From: Malachius bipustulatus
Taxonomy: Eukaryota; Arthropoda; Insecta; Coleoptera; Melyridae
DNA length: 64,000 nt
Assembly: GCA_910589415.1 (NCBI GenBank)
Contig: OU342634.1
Coordinates: forward strand, 2,356,001 to 2,420,000
Direction of reading: 5' to 3'
How positions within the stretch are numbered: position 1 is the stretch's first letter; every line of letters starts with the position of its first letter. The position numbers and the translations under genes were made by a program. Below, piece after piece: positions 39,160 to 50,142 of the stretch. The notes beneath the pieces are model-generated. The model worked only from the letters and a program-made list of their open reading frames with translations, did no database searches and had not been told where the DNA came from.

Positions 39160-41480
39160 GGATGAGTGTCATATTCTTCCCGATTCATTTTTGGTTGTCC
39201 GTATATATCCTGTCTTCTGCGGTCCAGAGCTTCGCATTCGCACAGGATATTTTAGCTCTCTCTTGGGCCTTGCTACATTCTCGGCAGCTTAGGACTTCAT
39301 TGAACAGTCCGATTTATTTGAGCGTTCTTTAAGGGCAATATGTCCCGTCAGTAATCTCACTGTGATCCGTAACTGATTCTTACTAAGTGATAGTAGTTCT
39401 TCAGTTGTATTCCTTATGGGTCACTTGATGAAGGCTTTCCCATGTTGATGTTTGGTCCTTTTATCCGAATATTCTTTGTGTTTTTTATTAACCCATTTGA
39501 CCCCGTGCTGTACTTTTTGGTACTCTGAGGGCCGGTTCTGGATCAATTTATTCAGCCGAGGATCCATTTCTTGCAAGCTCGTCGGCTTTTTCATTGCCAT
39601 CAAGGTTACTTTGTTGCGTCCTGCCAGGCTTTCGAGGTTTTCACGGCATTCCCACAATAGTTTGGACGTTATCTTGGGGCTTTCTATAGCCCTCAGAACC
39701 GCCTGACTGTCTGTCAATTATGTTGTTCCGCCTATTCATTGGCCCTCTTGTTGTTATCTCGTACTCAGTTCAGTATGGCATATATTTCTGATTGAAATAC
39801 AGTTGCCCACTGCCCACTGCCCAAGAGATATGCTGTATTGAGTGTTGTCCAGCTCATTGTATATGCCGGCTGCAGTCCCTTGATCGGTCTTTGAGACGTC
39901 TGTATACCAGGTTGTTCCTACCAGCCTGTTGCCGTCTGTTGGTTCATTCAATTCCTTCCGATCCATGATACTTCCCTCAAAGTTCTTTTAGAATTTGAAT
40001 TTTGGAGTCATGTGGTCTGTGTTTGCATCTAGCAGATCCACTATCACATGACTTTTTATTCTATTATGTCCAAGCTCCGCGTATGTGCCGCTTGGTTTTT
40101 CTTGCAGACCTAGTTGTGCCATTCTTGCCTCTCCCATTATAATTAAATGAAGTGGAGGGCGGTCTAGAAGGACTTCCATTGATGTAGTTGGAGTTGTTTT
40201 CTATGCTCCCGTTATTCCAAGGCATGCAAGTCTTTGCACCTTGCTAAGCTTGTTTATCGCGGTACTTTAGTTGCATCTTTGTCCACCATACCAAAGATGC
40301 ATGTAAAAACATTGGTATAATTACTCTGGTGTACGCTCAGTTTGGAAATTGAGCTAGGGGACTTCACCTAGTCGATCGGGGAAAAAATTGATATAGGGAG
40401 TCTGCACTACCGTCTTTTTTTCGATAATACCCATCTAAAAGAGTTGATCGCCCATTTCATTTTGTTCTCGTCTATCACCGACTTCACAACCTGCCAACTC
40501 TTTCTGTTCATCCTCTGTAAGGGTCCCAGTTCTGTATTTAGGCATCCTTGTGGAGATAGATCGATGACTGGAGATCCTGGAAAATGGACTATAAGTAGTT
40601 CCCTCATTGTGTCCTCTCCTGTTTCTGTATATTTGCCACTCTCTATCTTCGGGGTGTGAATGGAGCTCTGAGGTTGTTTCGAGAGTATTTTATGGAGTTC
40701 CTTGAATTCCTTCTATGTCCTCACAGTGCTTTCTCCATGACTCTCTTTTTGCTTTCCTCAGTGCTTTGTTGTATTCTGTGAGAGACTTCCTATATATCTC
40801 CCAAGTGTTTGTTTCCTTCGCTTTGTTGAGTGTTTCCTAACTTGCCCCCTTTGTGCAGATAAGTTTTTATTCCACCAGGGCACATTCCTGTTGGAGTTCC
40901 TGCTGACGATGGGACGACGGTTGTTATTGTAGCCCGAAATGCTGCAATTGCCCTACTACCACTTCCGGGCCCATTGTGTTCCTTATCGTGTTTTTCGTCT
41001 GTTGTAAACTATGCTCCAAGTCTGTTTCTAAGGACTCCCAGTTAGTTTTTCTATGGTTACGATAGGTTTCTTGTATGGTTGCGTTTTCATTTATTGTAAA
41101 GTTTATGTGTCTGTGATCCGAGCAACTCACCTCATCAGACGTTTGCCAGTTTTTAACATAGCTACCTACATATGGGGTACCTATGGTTATGTCTATATGA
41201 CCTCCTTCCGTCTCGAGTTTATCAAAGTGAGCTCATTTCCTACATTTAATATCTCTAGATTGTTAGCCATTATAAATTATTGTAGTAATGACTCACCTCT
41301 TTCGTTGGTGTTTGGGCTTTCCCAAGTTGTATGGTGGAGTTGGTATCGCACCCGATGATGAGCTGCGGTCCTTTTCCCCCACAGTCTCTCACCAGTTTTT
41401 CTACCTCCTTGGGTGGTGGTGATTCCAGGGCGTCATACGGGAAATATGCTGACCCGAGAATTATCTTCCTTTACATATTC
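39160..41480 (-). pseudogene. LINE ORF2 (endonuclease, truncated RT, RNase H), decayed
   Basis: In minus-strand order: endonuclease remnants (AYFPYDALESPPPKEVEKLV, RDCGGKGPQLIIG, then CSDHRHINFTI and RKTNWESLETDLEH), a pre-RT segment (ELAGCEVG..., NEMKWAINSF) where the RT should start, a deletion covering most of the RT including the catalytic YADD, a post-RT segment (MEVLLDRPPLHLIIMGEARM), RNase H (TTWYTDVSKTDQGTAAGIY, then MTDSQAVLRAIESPKITSKL) and LLTGHIALKE near the end. This is the layout of Jockey/I LINEs with an RNase H domain. The frame changes many times. The missing RT centre lies near 40260-40400. Confidence 0.75.
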
Positions 41481-41659
41481 CCGCCTGTCCTGATTTTTGC
41501 TACTGTTAGATCCTTAGAAAAGAGATTTATTAGCGGAAGTATTTTAAGGCCTCTCTTAGATAATATGCAGGTAATAGATAACATTCTTGGGAATTCAGAG
41601 AATCCACTGTAGATTAGTTCTCCCACCTCCCCCAGTCCCATTATTTTACCTTTATTGAT

Positions 41660-42686
41660 TGAAGGTCATGAATGAAAGCCACCTCAAATTCCCTCATTGC
41701 CACAGCAAGGGCAACTGGCATCAGGTCAGCTTATGCCGCCCTACTGTGCTGGAGGTTTGTTTGAAGGACCTTGATTTTGCCTGCCATCGAGCCCCTTCAA
41801 CACCTGGAAAGTCACCCTTCCGAGCTTGTAATACGCTCGGAACTCAGATCTCTCAAGTGTCCTGCATGACACTTCGTCTATTGACAAGGCCCGGATTCTC
41901 CTTCTCTGTTTTTTTGCTGAGTTGCAGCCAGATTCCCGCGTTTAGACCTGAATTTTGCCTTTCCTAATGTGTCCTTACTGGCTCCTCTTCTTCCGCTGGC
42001 CCTGGAATGAAGACCAGAACCCTCGGCCTCTTAGGTAGGTCCTCGGCCTCAACTTTTGTCAAGGCCACCACTTCCCAAAGCCCGCCCATGGTTTCAACCA
42101 CCCCCACGAGCCAGGTTTTTGTGTGTGCGTTTCCATAAGACCCCTCCGCTAAAAGTTATTTTTTCGAATTGTATTGAATTGTTGCTCCCCGAGGGTATGC
42201 TGTCCACCATATCTACTAGTTTTTTTCTGGATCAGTTATGCCTTCCTCTGAATAAGGGCGAATTCAAGATGACGTCTGTGTATCACCGCCATCCTAAGTC
42301 CAGACACTGCCTCGCTGTAGCTCCCTTTAGGTTTCGCCGTCGCCGCCTTACTGGGTCCCTCGCCAGACAGTGTTGGACCACTGTTGCCCTTCGCTCTCTT
42401 CATGGTTGGTCGTTTTCCAGTCCATGTCACAGCAGCAATTTTTTGTTCTTTTCTGGGTCTCCGTTTATGGGCCCCGAAAGTCTTTCTTTTCTTTTATCGT
42501 CGTTTCCGCCGATGCTTCGCTGTCATGGTCCGATTGAACATCCTCCATCACAGTTGTATTTTCATTTGTACGATCTCCCACGACGTCTTTTAGCGTTACA
42601 TTGCTTCCCCCAGAATCCGTGGGGCAGCCTGGCCTTAAACCAGGGAGGGATTCCGAAAATATGTATGTCTTTTGTTCCGCCATCAT
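41660..42686 (-). pseudogene. LINE ORF1 region, decayed
   Basis: From ATG 42686 the minus strand reads MMAEQKTYIFSESLPGLRPG, then DSGGSNVTLKDVV and an acidic stretch, continuing after frame changes into a basic segment (KRAKGNSGPTLSGEGPSKAA). Placed between the leader and the endonuclease, this is the expected place of an ORF1 nucleic-acid-binding protein. Zinc knuckles could not be read with confidence (a CRRS.MQ-like remnant near 41870 is weak). Confidence 0.45.
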
Positions 42687-42794
42687 GTTTATTGTGTGTT
42701 TTTTGATTCGCGCCGAATTTCGGTAGGTACCTTCCGTTGTTGGGAAAGCCTTCCCCTATCCACCACCTGGGGACGAACTCGATGGGGAAAACAT

Positions 42795-44820
42795 AAAACT
42801 ACACACGAGTGACAGAGTCTTACAAACATTCACATACTGTTCCTGTTTTCAGTGATACTTATCACTTTTTAGCTTAGAACTTTTTTTTGTCCGCATCCAC
42901 GCCACTGATTGATGATTCTCAATTTTTTATTGAAAAACTAAAGTCTAACTTAACTTTTTATTCTTTTATAAGAGCTTCGTATCTTCTTGCATGGTTTTAC
43001 CGTAATTAATTTTTTATGATGGACCTACAATAATACTCAAAAGGTAGAGGTGTATTGTTGAAAATCCCTTTTTTAATTCAAATCATAATTTTAACAACAA
43101 TGCTCCACCACAATTTACTGGGTTAAAAATATGCCAAATTATCCACAATTATTTATCTCTAGAATGGCCTATTGTCAAAATACAGCCCTTTAAAGAAAGT
43201 CGACTAAATACAAATTTTCTAAAATAAGTAGAAAACTAAATAAATGAAAAAATTTACTTTCACCGTCTTATTCTCAAGACCAATAAATGTGAAGAAAATA
43301 GTTCCTGTGAAATAAAAATTATTATTTTAATTTTAATTAAATTATAAATAATTACATTATGAATATAATTTTGAAATGTCCCTCTAACGGGCCTGTATCC
43401 TTTTCAGAAACAAACTTTTCTTACAATCAAGGGACATAGCCATAATCGTCCGTTATAGGTATTTCATTTCTTCTGGGCGCCCCTGTCCCTGCCGCCTCCC
43501 TACTTGGTCCGCTACTATAATTACAGTCATGACTAATCTTTCAGAGCTTAAATTTCCGTGATAGTAGCCTAATTCAAATCTCTGACAACAGCGCCATCAC
43601 CAGGGGCTCGGAGTTGGTTCACTAGGCAAGCGGAGGTCGTTGATACCGTCACCGCATCGCATGGCCGCCTCTCATGGTCGAAGATCGCAGTTGGCAATGA
43701 CCCCCCGCCTCCTTTAGCTTACTTGCGCAACTACCTCCCGCCACCCCTCAACGGGCCTTCTGATCTGAAGCTCTTTGCCTTGCAATGCTTGAGAACCAAC
43801 AGGTGTTGCCTTCAAGTCTTAGCCGTTTGTAACAACTAAACTATTTTCCAAGCATTCTAAAATATTACTCTTGTATTGTAAATGTCGATCTGGCATGTCG
43901 AGCTAAAATAAATTAATAATTTTTGCAATATAATAATTTGGTTATGAGTTGCAGGATTCCCCTATCATACTTATTACCTACATCACGTAGTGTTCAATAT
44001 TTATTTTGAACTAATCATTCACACTAATAAGTAATTATAGTTTGATTGGTGTACAACAATGTACATTATCTAATACAGGAAGAATGTAACACGATTTTTT
44101 TTATGTAAAAGTTATTAAAATAAATGGAAAGATAGGTATCTATCGTACTATACAGGTATAAGGTATAAAAAAATGAATGAGGCATCCAAATTACCATTAT
44201 AATGGGTGTGAATGCAAGAATACAATGCAATCAGTCAGATTGGTTGCTAAACAATTGCTAATTGGAACACGAAACGGTAGATTTTTTCCACACCTACCTA
44301 CTCCTTTTGATTCCTTTGGTTTATTATAACTCTATGATGTCCAATTTAAAAATCGCACTCAGCATATTCTACTGCATGAAAATTAGTAATAAGAATAAAA
44401 TAATTCAAAGTTTGACATGCGGTAGTTGGTAGTTGTACTTTTATTGGTACACCATCATTTCGCATAAAGAAGTGAATATCTAGCAATCAATAGGTCGATG
44501 CTCTTTCCTCATTCTGAGAGTGACAGATGGCAAATGGGACCTCTAACTCCTGACAGGACTGAAGAGAAGCAATACCTACATAATTAGAAGGCATGAGTAA
44601 AACAAGTTGCAAAAGAAGAACCGTGTGCGTGTGTTAAATTGGAGAAATAAGCAATCGGAAAAGCTTGTATGCTCGTTGTTATCGGATTAATCGGCAGGAA
44701 ATTCATTTTATTCCTATTTATCGACCCTGGAAATTATTCAGCAAATAGGCTTTTACTGTTAAAAAAATCAAATAAAGTAGATATATTATCATAAAAAAAT
44801 AACCTCCATTTTGAAATAAG
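42795..44820. other. Non-coding spacer
   Basis: No gene was recognised. 43560-43820 is distinctly GC-rich (CAGGGGCTCGGAGTTGG... CGCCTCTCATGGTCGAAG) but has no stable frame and no partner in the window; it may be a SINE or other repeat. The rest is AT-rich. Confidence 0.4.
43357..43470. repeat. Solo arm related to the outer MITE at 31978
   Basis: ATTATGAATATAATTTTGAA, then CCTCTAACGGGCCTGTATCC and AGGGACATAGCCATAATCGT, follow the same order as the right arm at 32726-32840 (ATTATGAATATAATTTTAAA ... GGCCATAAACTTCCGT) but with many substitutions. The other arm is absent. Confidence 0.5.
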
Positions 44821-44825
44821 ACATA

Positions 44826-45376
44826 CAGGGTGTTCTACAAGCTCTATGACAAACTTTGACAGATGGTAGGTTGCTTGATTTTAAACATATTTTTTTAATA
44901 AACATGGGTCCGATTCGTTTTTGTTTAGAAGTTACAAGCATTTAAAAAATCGTAATTTTTCAAGTTCAAGGCCCTGTAAAAGGAAAACGGTTCAAGATAG
45001 AGAAAAACGGCTTACATGTCCCTATTTTAACTTTTTATGGAATATCCTATGGTATAGAAACATTTGTACTTTCTTTGATTTTTTTAAATGTGGAGAAATC
45101 TCAGATTTTTTCAAATTTTTTATGACCCTGTATAAACATTTCATCTACATCATTGGATAGTACATGAAAAGTTAAAATAGGGACATGTAAGCCGTTTTTC
45201 TCTATCTTGAACCGTTTTCCTTTTACAGGGCCTTGAACTTGAAAAATTACGATTTTTTAAATGCTTGTAACTTCTAAACAAAAACGAATCGGACCCATGT
45301 TTATTAAAAAAAATATGTTTAAAATCAAGCAACCTACCATCTGTCAAAGTTTGTCATAGAGCTTGTAGAACACCCT
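44826..45376. mobile_element. Palindromic MITE, 551 bp (copy 2 of the 17944 family)
   Basis: Near-identical to 17944-18497: the same CAGGGTGTTCTACAAGCTCT tips and the same core. TA precedes it at 44824-44825; at the right end one base of the tip is lost (CACCCT followed by TATA). Short open frames in the arms are not genes. Confidence 0.9.
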
Positions 45377-45464
45377 TATAGGTACCTACATACTTAAGTA
45401 TTATTCGTTCCACTGATCGTCCCCTAGACAAATTTTAACTGTGTAGGTAAAGGTTCTTCAATAT

Positions 45465-46393
45465 TGTAACGGGTTTTTCAGCTGGGTTGAGACGATCACA
45501 GGGTTAGGTATTGGCCCCTCTTTTACCCGTAACAAGTCAATCAAAATTTTAAAAAGCATTTATTTACAGTTACCAAATTTCAATACAACGACATATATTA
45601 ATGCTGCGCGATGAGTTCGGATCAATGTGGGCTGTCCTCTTCCCTCGGTGCTCTGTCTGATTGGGTGCTGATATCGACGCTAGGGCGCGCGTCTTCGTAT
45701 TGGTCGCCCGGTCGTTCTATCACTGGAACTGAGCTCACCACGTCAGTCGCTCCACTGCCATCGCCCGCTGCGTGTTGTGCTAGCAGCGGCCGCGGCCTCC
45801 GGCATACGCGCCGCGGCGACTTCAGAGAGAAATCATTCACGGACGCCTCAATCTGAAAAATACAAGCCCACTCACGGAGTACCGAGGAGGGTATTAATAA
45901 ATAGCTCAGGGTCGACAACTCAATGCGTTGCGATCCCGACGCTTGTGATACCTGGCCCTCAATGCAGGCCTGGTGCCGTCTGAAAGGGTCCGCCCGGGAC
46001 CTCACTACAGCCCCGTTTGTTCCCTTATGTGGTCGGCAGTCGACTGGAGCTCAATTCACTCCTGTCGGGCTCCCGTTTCCGTGTTACAGACAAGCTCAAC
46101 TCAGTTCATTGGCTTGCCGTCACCGGATGAATGTGGCGGAGTGCACTCAATGCATGCCTCCTGCTGGGGGGTTAGGGGACCTTCTTAGCTCAGTACACTA
46201 GAAGGGGTGAGAGAGCTTCTCGAGTCAGTTCCTCGGAATCTTCTGCCTTGCTGGTCCTCTTGGTCTGTTTATATAGCCGGTGCCGGCGAGATAACCCGCT
46301 AATCATTGCTGTAAAAACTGTATCTTTCTGATAAACCCCTCGATAAATTAAAATAAATAATAATTAGCTGCGAATGCCTTGGAATTCGTTACA
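45465..46393 (-). repeat. 3' LTR (929 bp)
   Basis: Starts TGTAACGGGTTTTTCAGC and ends GAATTCGTTACA as written on the plus strand. Same length as 51322-52250 and identical by eye. A TATA-like CTATATAAAC (minus strand) lies at about 46268-46277, and an AATAAA signal (minus strand) at 45559-45564. Open frames within it (for example 127 codons on the minus strand) recur in both LTRs and are non-coding. Confidence 0.95.
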
Positions 46394-46405
46394 TCCCCGG
46401 TCCCC
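46394..46405 (-). promoter_or_regulatory. Polypurine tract
   Basis: On the minus strand GGGGACCGGGGA abuts the 3' LTR. This is the expected place for the plus-strand primer of reverse transcription, although two C residues interrupt the purine run. Confidence 0.6.
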
Positions 46406-46595
46406 AGGTAAAAAAAAAGAAAAAGAAAACTGAAGAAACTCTCTGAAAATAAATAAGAAATTAACGCTGAAAAGAAAACTACCCGGTGAAACCCATTTTC
46501 TGCCGGTTTGACTGTTTCTTTTTTTTTTTTTCTATCCATGATTACTGCCACGGAGTGTTCCATCGCGAGGCTCCATCTGTGCGAGTTTGCCCTTG

Positions 46596-47009
46596 CTATT
46601 CCTCGAAACCGTATCCCCCTCGTTCGGCTGGTAGTTTCCGAAGTTGAAAGACGCCGTCGACGTCTCGTTTAAAACGCAGCACCCTTCCGGTGTTTAGCTG
46701 GATCCGGTACTTGCGGCCCGATCCTTGCTGGATGTGCTGCGGGACGAGGGCGAGTCCTACCCCGTACTGCTCTGGCTCTGGGCCCCAGGCTGTCGGCGGT
46801 GTCGGTGCGGCGCGGGCGTCGATGCCTGTTGGCGTTCGTGCTTTCCATTCAGGCGGTGTGACTGGCCGGGCTGGCGTCCGATCTTTCCGGGGTGGCGTGG
46901 TATTGGCTGGCGCGCTGCTTGTGTCCGTCCGCAGCGGCGAGGTCGTCAGTACCAACACGTCGGTGTCTAGCAGGTTCGGCATATCGAGGGCTGGCTTCGT
47001 GCTGCTCAT
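46596..47009 (-). CDS. Third ORF of the Gypsy element, 137 codons, function unknown
   Basis: The start codon overlaps the pol stop in an ATGA arrangement (47006-47009), so translation may reinitiate after pol. The first 75 residues are rich in Pro, Thr and Ala (TTSPLRTDTSSAPANTTPPR, PARPVTPPEWKARTPTG) and look disordered. The C-terminal 60 are more folded-looking (YGVGLALVPQHI, KYRIQLNTGRVLRFKRDVDG, VFQLRKL). There is no signal peptide or membrane segment, so it is not an envelope protein. No family was recognised. The frame is open to its end about 200 bp before the 3' LTR, and the tight overlap with pol suggests it is real and not chance. Confidence 0.65.
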   Translation of the reverse strand: MSSTKPALDMPNLLDTDVLVLTTSPLRTDTSSAPANTTPPRKDRTPARPVTPPEWKARTPTGIDARAAPTPPTAWGPEPEQYGVGLALVPQHIQQGSGRKYRIQLNTGRVLRFKRDVDGVFQLRKLPAERGGYGFEE

Positions 47010-50000
47010 GATGAACTTCTTACTGCCGGTGGGCCCGCTGCGTCCGTATTTATACAGTCCGTTATCGCTGGCTTCAGATTCTTGATATGCACGATTTCTG
47101 TTTTTCTGCTTCCTGGTGTGTGCAATCTAATCAATACTGGCGATATTATTTCCTTGACCACGAACGGGCCCTCGAATTTCGGTGCTAGTTTTGCTGAAAA
47201 CGTATTTATGGCTGATGACAGGTGATGCTCCTTGCGCAACACTTTATCTCCTTTCCTAGGCTTCCATTCTCGCCTTCTCATGTCGTAGTATCGCTTTTGT
47301 GTGACGAATGCTTGATTCATGTTCCTTTTGGCGATTTCCCGGACGTCGTTTACTTCTTTTAGTGTTTCTATGTATTTGTCTGCGGCTATTTCGGCGCTGC
47401 TGTTTAGGGGCTTGATCCTGTCTATTTCACGGCCGTAATTCAGCATTGCTGGGGAAAATCCGGTGCTCTCATGCTTTGCTGTGTTTATGGCGAAGCAGAA
47501 TTCGCCTATGTATCTATCCCAGGCCGTGTGCTCCCTTCCGACGAACATCGCTATCATTGTTTTCAATACTTTGTTCATCCTCTCCACTGGGTTGCACTGG
47601 GGGGAGTATGGCGGTGTTAACTGATGGCTGATCTTCCATTTTTCCAGGAACTCCTGGAACTCGGTGGCGATGAATTGTCTTCCGTTGTCCGAAATTAATT
47701 GGGCCGGGGTCCCGAATTGCAGGAAAACGTCCGCTCGCAATGCTTCGGCGATTGTTCTCGCGGTTGCCTTCCGGAGCGGTCGTGCTATTGTCCATTTCGT
47801 GTAGCGGTCTTGTATGACCAGTAACACTGTATTGCCGGATTTTGATCTGGGGAAAGGGCCCATGATATCTATCGAAATGGTGTCCCAGGGTCCCTGTATG
47901 AACGGTGGCTGCATCTTTCCTGCGGGTTTCAGCTGGGATGACTTGTATTTTTGGCATTTCTCGCATCGTCTCACATAATTTTTTACATCTTTTATGACTC
48001 CCGGCCAGTGGTAGTTCTTTGTTATTCTGTTGGCTGTTTTAGCGGTCCCGAAATGTCCTGCTGCTGGGGAGTCGTGATTTTCTTCGATGAGTTTTTGCCT
48101 CTGGTGTGTAGGCACGCATAGTTTCCATGGGCTGGAGAGGTTGGGCTCGGCCGGGTTTTGGTTGTCCCAGACGTGTTTCCACAGCTTCCCGTCGATCAGT
48201 TGGTATCCGGGAAATCTCTCGGGGTTAGCGGCTACTCCTGCTGATATCCGCTCGTACCATTGGCATGGTGGTTCTGCGCTTATCATTAGGATCTCCTCCT
48301 CCTGTTCTGTGCTGCTTAGTGGTTGCCTTGATAGGGCGTCCGCTACCTTGTTGAGCACTCCTTTTCTATACTTTATGTCGAAGGAATATTGCTGGAGCTC
48401 TAATCCCCATCGTGCGAGCCTGCCGGTCGGGTTTCTCATGTTTTGTAGCCACTTTAGGGATTGATGATCTGTAAGTACGTGGAACCTGTAGCCCTCGATG
48501 TACGGCCTCATCTTTTGTACCCCATATATTATTGCGAGGCACTCTTTTTCCGTGGGTGTGTATCTTGACTCTGCTGGGGTTAAACTTCTGCTCGCATAGG
48601 CTATGACCCTTTCTTGCCCGTCTATCCTCTGCGTGAGGGCCACTCCCAACCCGCAGTTCGATGCGTCGGTCTGCAAGCAGAACGTCTGCGAAAAGTCGGG
48701 ACAGGCGAGCACCGGTGCTGAGGTGAGCGCGGTTTTTAGTGCTTGGAAGGCCTGTTCTTGCGGTTCTCCCCATGTCCATCTCTTGTCTTTCTTCAGTAAC
48801 TGGTTTAGGGGTGCTGCTTTCGTGGAGTATCCTTCTATGAACCTCCGGTACCAGGATGTGATGCCCAAAAATCGTCTGAGCTGCCGCCGAGTTCTCGGGG
48901 CGGGCATTTCGGTAATTGCTGAGATTTTATTCGGATCTGTCTTTATGCCCCCCTGTCCGACGATGTGTCCTAGATATTGTAATTCTGCTTGTGCGAATGC
49001 GCACTTGTCTGGGTTGAGTTTTAAATTTGCCTCCCTTAGCCTCCTGAAGATCTCTTTCAGGTGACGTTTGTGCTCCTCCTGATCCCTGGATACTACCACG
49101 ATGTCGTCCAGGTAGCTGAATGCGAAACCGACGTCTGGCGTGATGACTTTGTCGAGCAACCTCTGAAATGTTGCGCCTGCTGAGCTCAGGCCGAAGGGGG
49201 TTGTTTTGAATTGAAAGTGACCTTTTCCGGGCACGCTGAACGCTGTTATCGCTTTACTCTTTTCCTCTAGCGGGACTTGAAAGTATCCCTGTTTGAGGTC
49301 CAGCGTGGATATGAAATTCGCCTCTCTCAGGCGGTCGAGGATCTCCGCTATTCTAGGTAGAGGGTAAGCGTCTTTTTTTGTATGCTCGTTGACTCGCCGG
49401 AAGTCGATGCAGAACCTGTGTGTTCCGTCCTTCTTCTTGACTAGGACGATTGGCGAGCTCCACGGGCTGTTTGAGTGCTCAATAACTCCTTCTTGGAGCA
49501 TCTTGTCCACCTCGTCGTTAATTATTTTCAGCCTTGCCGGGTTATACTGCCGATATGGTTGTCTGATGGGCCTGCACCCTTTTTCCAGCACTATTTCGTG
49601 TTTTATCCAGTTTGTTGGTCCTGTTAATTGGTGAAACAACTCTAGTTCAGCTTGCAAAAATGATTCCATGCTGGCGGTACATGATGCCGCGGCGCATGAC
49701 GTGACTGCGATCCTGCCGGTTCTCCCGGACTTTGTTTTGCTCAATCGAAATTCCGCTCCGTGTTCGCGCAAGAAAGTGGCTCCGATGATTGCGTCTGTCT
49801 CTAGTCTCGGGAGTACTCTGAACGTGGTGGTGGTGTTGAGTCGGTCAATTTTACAAGCCACTGTGACTGTACGTGTAATTGCGTGAGATGTCCCGTCGGC
49901 TAATTTCACGCTTCCTGTATGATTTCTGATCCTTCTGTGACATAGGTTTGCTATCTCAGCTCCAATGTAATTTTCCGACGCCCCTGTATCCAATAGCGCT

Positions 50001-50116
50001 TTGAAGAGCCGCGTCCCTATTGTTAACGTCACGAAAGGCCTGGGGTCTGTGTCACCCCCTGTTGATGCTGCTACTGTTTTTTCTGAGGTGCGTCCGCCTC
50101 GTTTCGGGGGTCGCAC
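47006..50116 (-). CDS. pol: Gypsy Pol polyprotein (protease, RT, RNase H, integrase)
   Basis: Processed into the enzymes that copy and integrate the element. Visible in order over 1036 residues: aspartic protease with LLDTGASENYIG near residue 43; reverse transcriptase (about 190-370) with KKDGTHRFCIDFRRVN, FISTLDLKQGYFQVPL, TPFGLSSAGATFQRLL and catalytic FSYLDDIVVV; RNase H (about 440-570) with LQTDASNCGLGVAL and HVLTDHQSL; integrase zinc finger HxxxxxxH...CEKCQK (about 650-710); catalytic core with WDTISIDIMGPF, LISDNGRQF and PVERMNKVLKT; and a C-terminal GPY/F module (KFEGPFVVKEI). The frame is intact. It lies in the -1 frame relative to gag and starts 26 bases after the gag stop if ATG 50116 is used; expression may instead use a frameshift. 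Confidence 0.95.
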   Translation of the reverse strand: MRPPKRGGRTSEKTVAASTGGDTDPRPFVTLTIGTRLFKALLDTGASENYIGAEIANLCHRRIRNHTGSVKLADGTSHAITRTVTVACKIDRLNTTTTFRVLPRLETDAIIGATFLREHGAEFRLSKTKSGRTGRIAVTSCAAASCTASMESFLQAELELFHQLTGPTNWIKHEIVLEKGCRPIRQPYRQYNPARLKIINDEVDKMLQEGVIEHSNSPWSSPIVLVKKKDGTHRFCIDFRRVNEHTKKDAYPLPRIAEILDRLREANFISTLDLKQGYFQVPLEEKSKAITAFSVPGKGHFQFKTTPFGLSSAGATFQRLLDKVITPDVGFAFSYLDDIVVVSRDQEEHKRHLKEIFRRLREANLKLNPDKCAFAQAELQYLGHIVGQGGIKTDPNKISAITEMPAPRTRRQLRRFLGITSWYRRFIEGYSTKAAPLNQLLKKDKRWTWGEPQEQAFQALKTALTSAPVLACPDFSQTFCLQTDASNCGLGVALTQRIDGQERVIAYASRSLTPAESRYTPTEKECLAIIYGVQKMRPYIEGYRFHVLTDHQSLKWLQNMRNPTGRLARWGLELQQYSFDIKYRKGVLNKVADALSRQPLSSTEQEEEILMISAEPPCQWYERISAGVAANPERFPGYQLIDGKLWKHVWDNQNPAEPNLSSPWKLCVPTHQRQKLIEENHDSPAAGHFGTAKTANRITKNYHWPGVIKDVKNYVRRCEKCQKYKSSQLKPAGKMQPPFIQGPWDTISIDIMGPFPRSKSGNTVLLVIQDRYTKWTIARPLRKATARTIAEALRADVFLQFGTPAQLISDNGRQFIATEFQEFLEKWKISHQLTPPYSPQCNPVERMNKVLKTMIAMFVGREHTAWDRYIGEFCFAINTAKHESTGFSPAMLNYGREIDRIKPLNSSAEIAADKYIETLKEVNDVREIAKRNMNQAFVTQKRYYDMRRREWKPRKGDKVLRKEHHLSSAINTFSAKLAPKFEGPFVVKEIISPVLIRLHTPGSRKTEIVHIKNLKPAITDCINTDAAGPPAVRSSS

Positions 50117-50142
50117 TACTGTGGCTGGGGGCTGTGCGGGTT

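Larger units (their letters stand above)
37764..42790 (-). mobile_element. Decayed Jockey/I-type LINE with nested insertion
   Basis: Reading from 42790 down, the element has a 5' leader (CGAGTTCGTCCCCAGGTGGT, then GGATAGGGGAAGGC) like that of the non-autonomous copies, an ORF1 start at 42686, an endonuclease region (41480-40924), the start and end of a reverse transcriptase with the middle deleted, RNase H (39966-39421), and a C-terminal knuckle region. The 3' part is split by the copy at 37877-39119. The true 3' end is uncertain and may lie near 37764. Many stops and frameshifts are present. Confidence 0.75.

Noticed and set aside
42056..42706. 216-codon plus-strand open frame
   Set aside because: It runs antisense to the ORF1 region of a decayed LINE and has no domain; a shadow of GC-richer LINE sequence.
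45622..46005. 127-codon minus-strand frame present in both LTRs (also 51479-51862)
   Set aside because: It lies entirely in LTR sequence, contains no recognisable domain, and is repeated only because the LTRs are identical.
46596..47009. Envelope gene in the Gypsy element
   Set aside because: The ORF after pol lacks a signal peptide, transmembrane segment and cleavage motif and is too short. The element is therefore a retrotransposon without an envelope gene.
48366..48779. Open frames in other frames of the Gypsy pol region (both strands)
   Set aside because: They are shadows of the GC-rich intact pol gene, with no family features.
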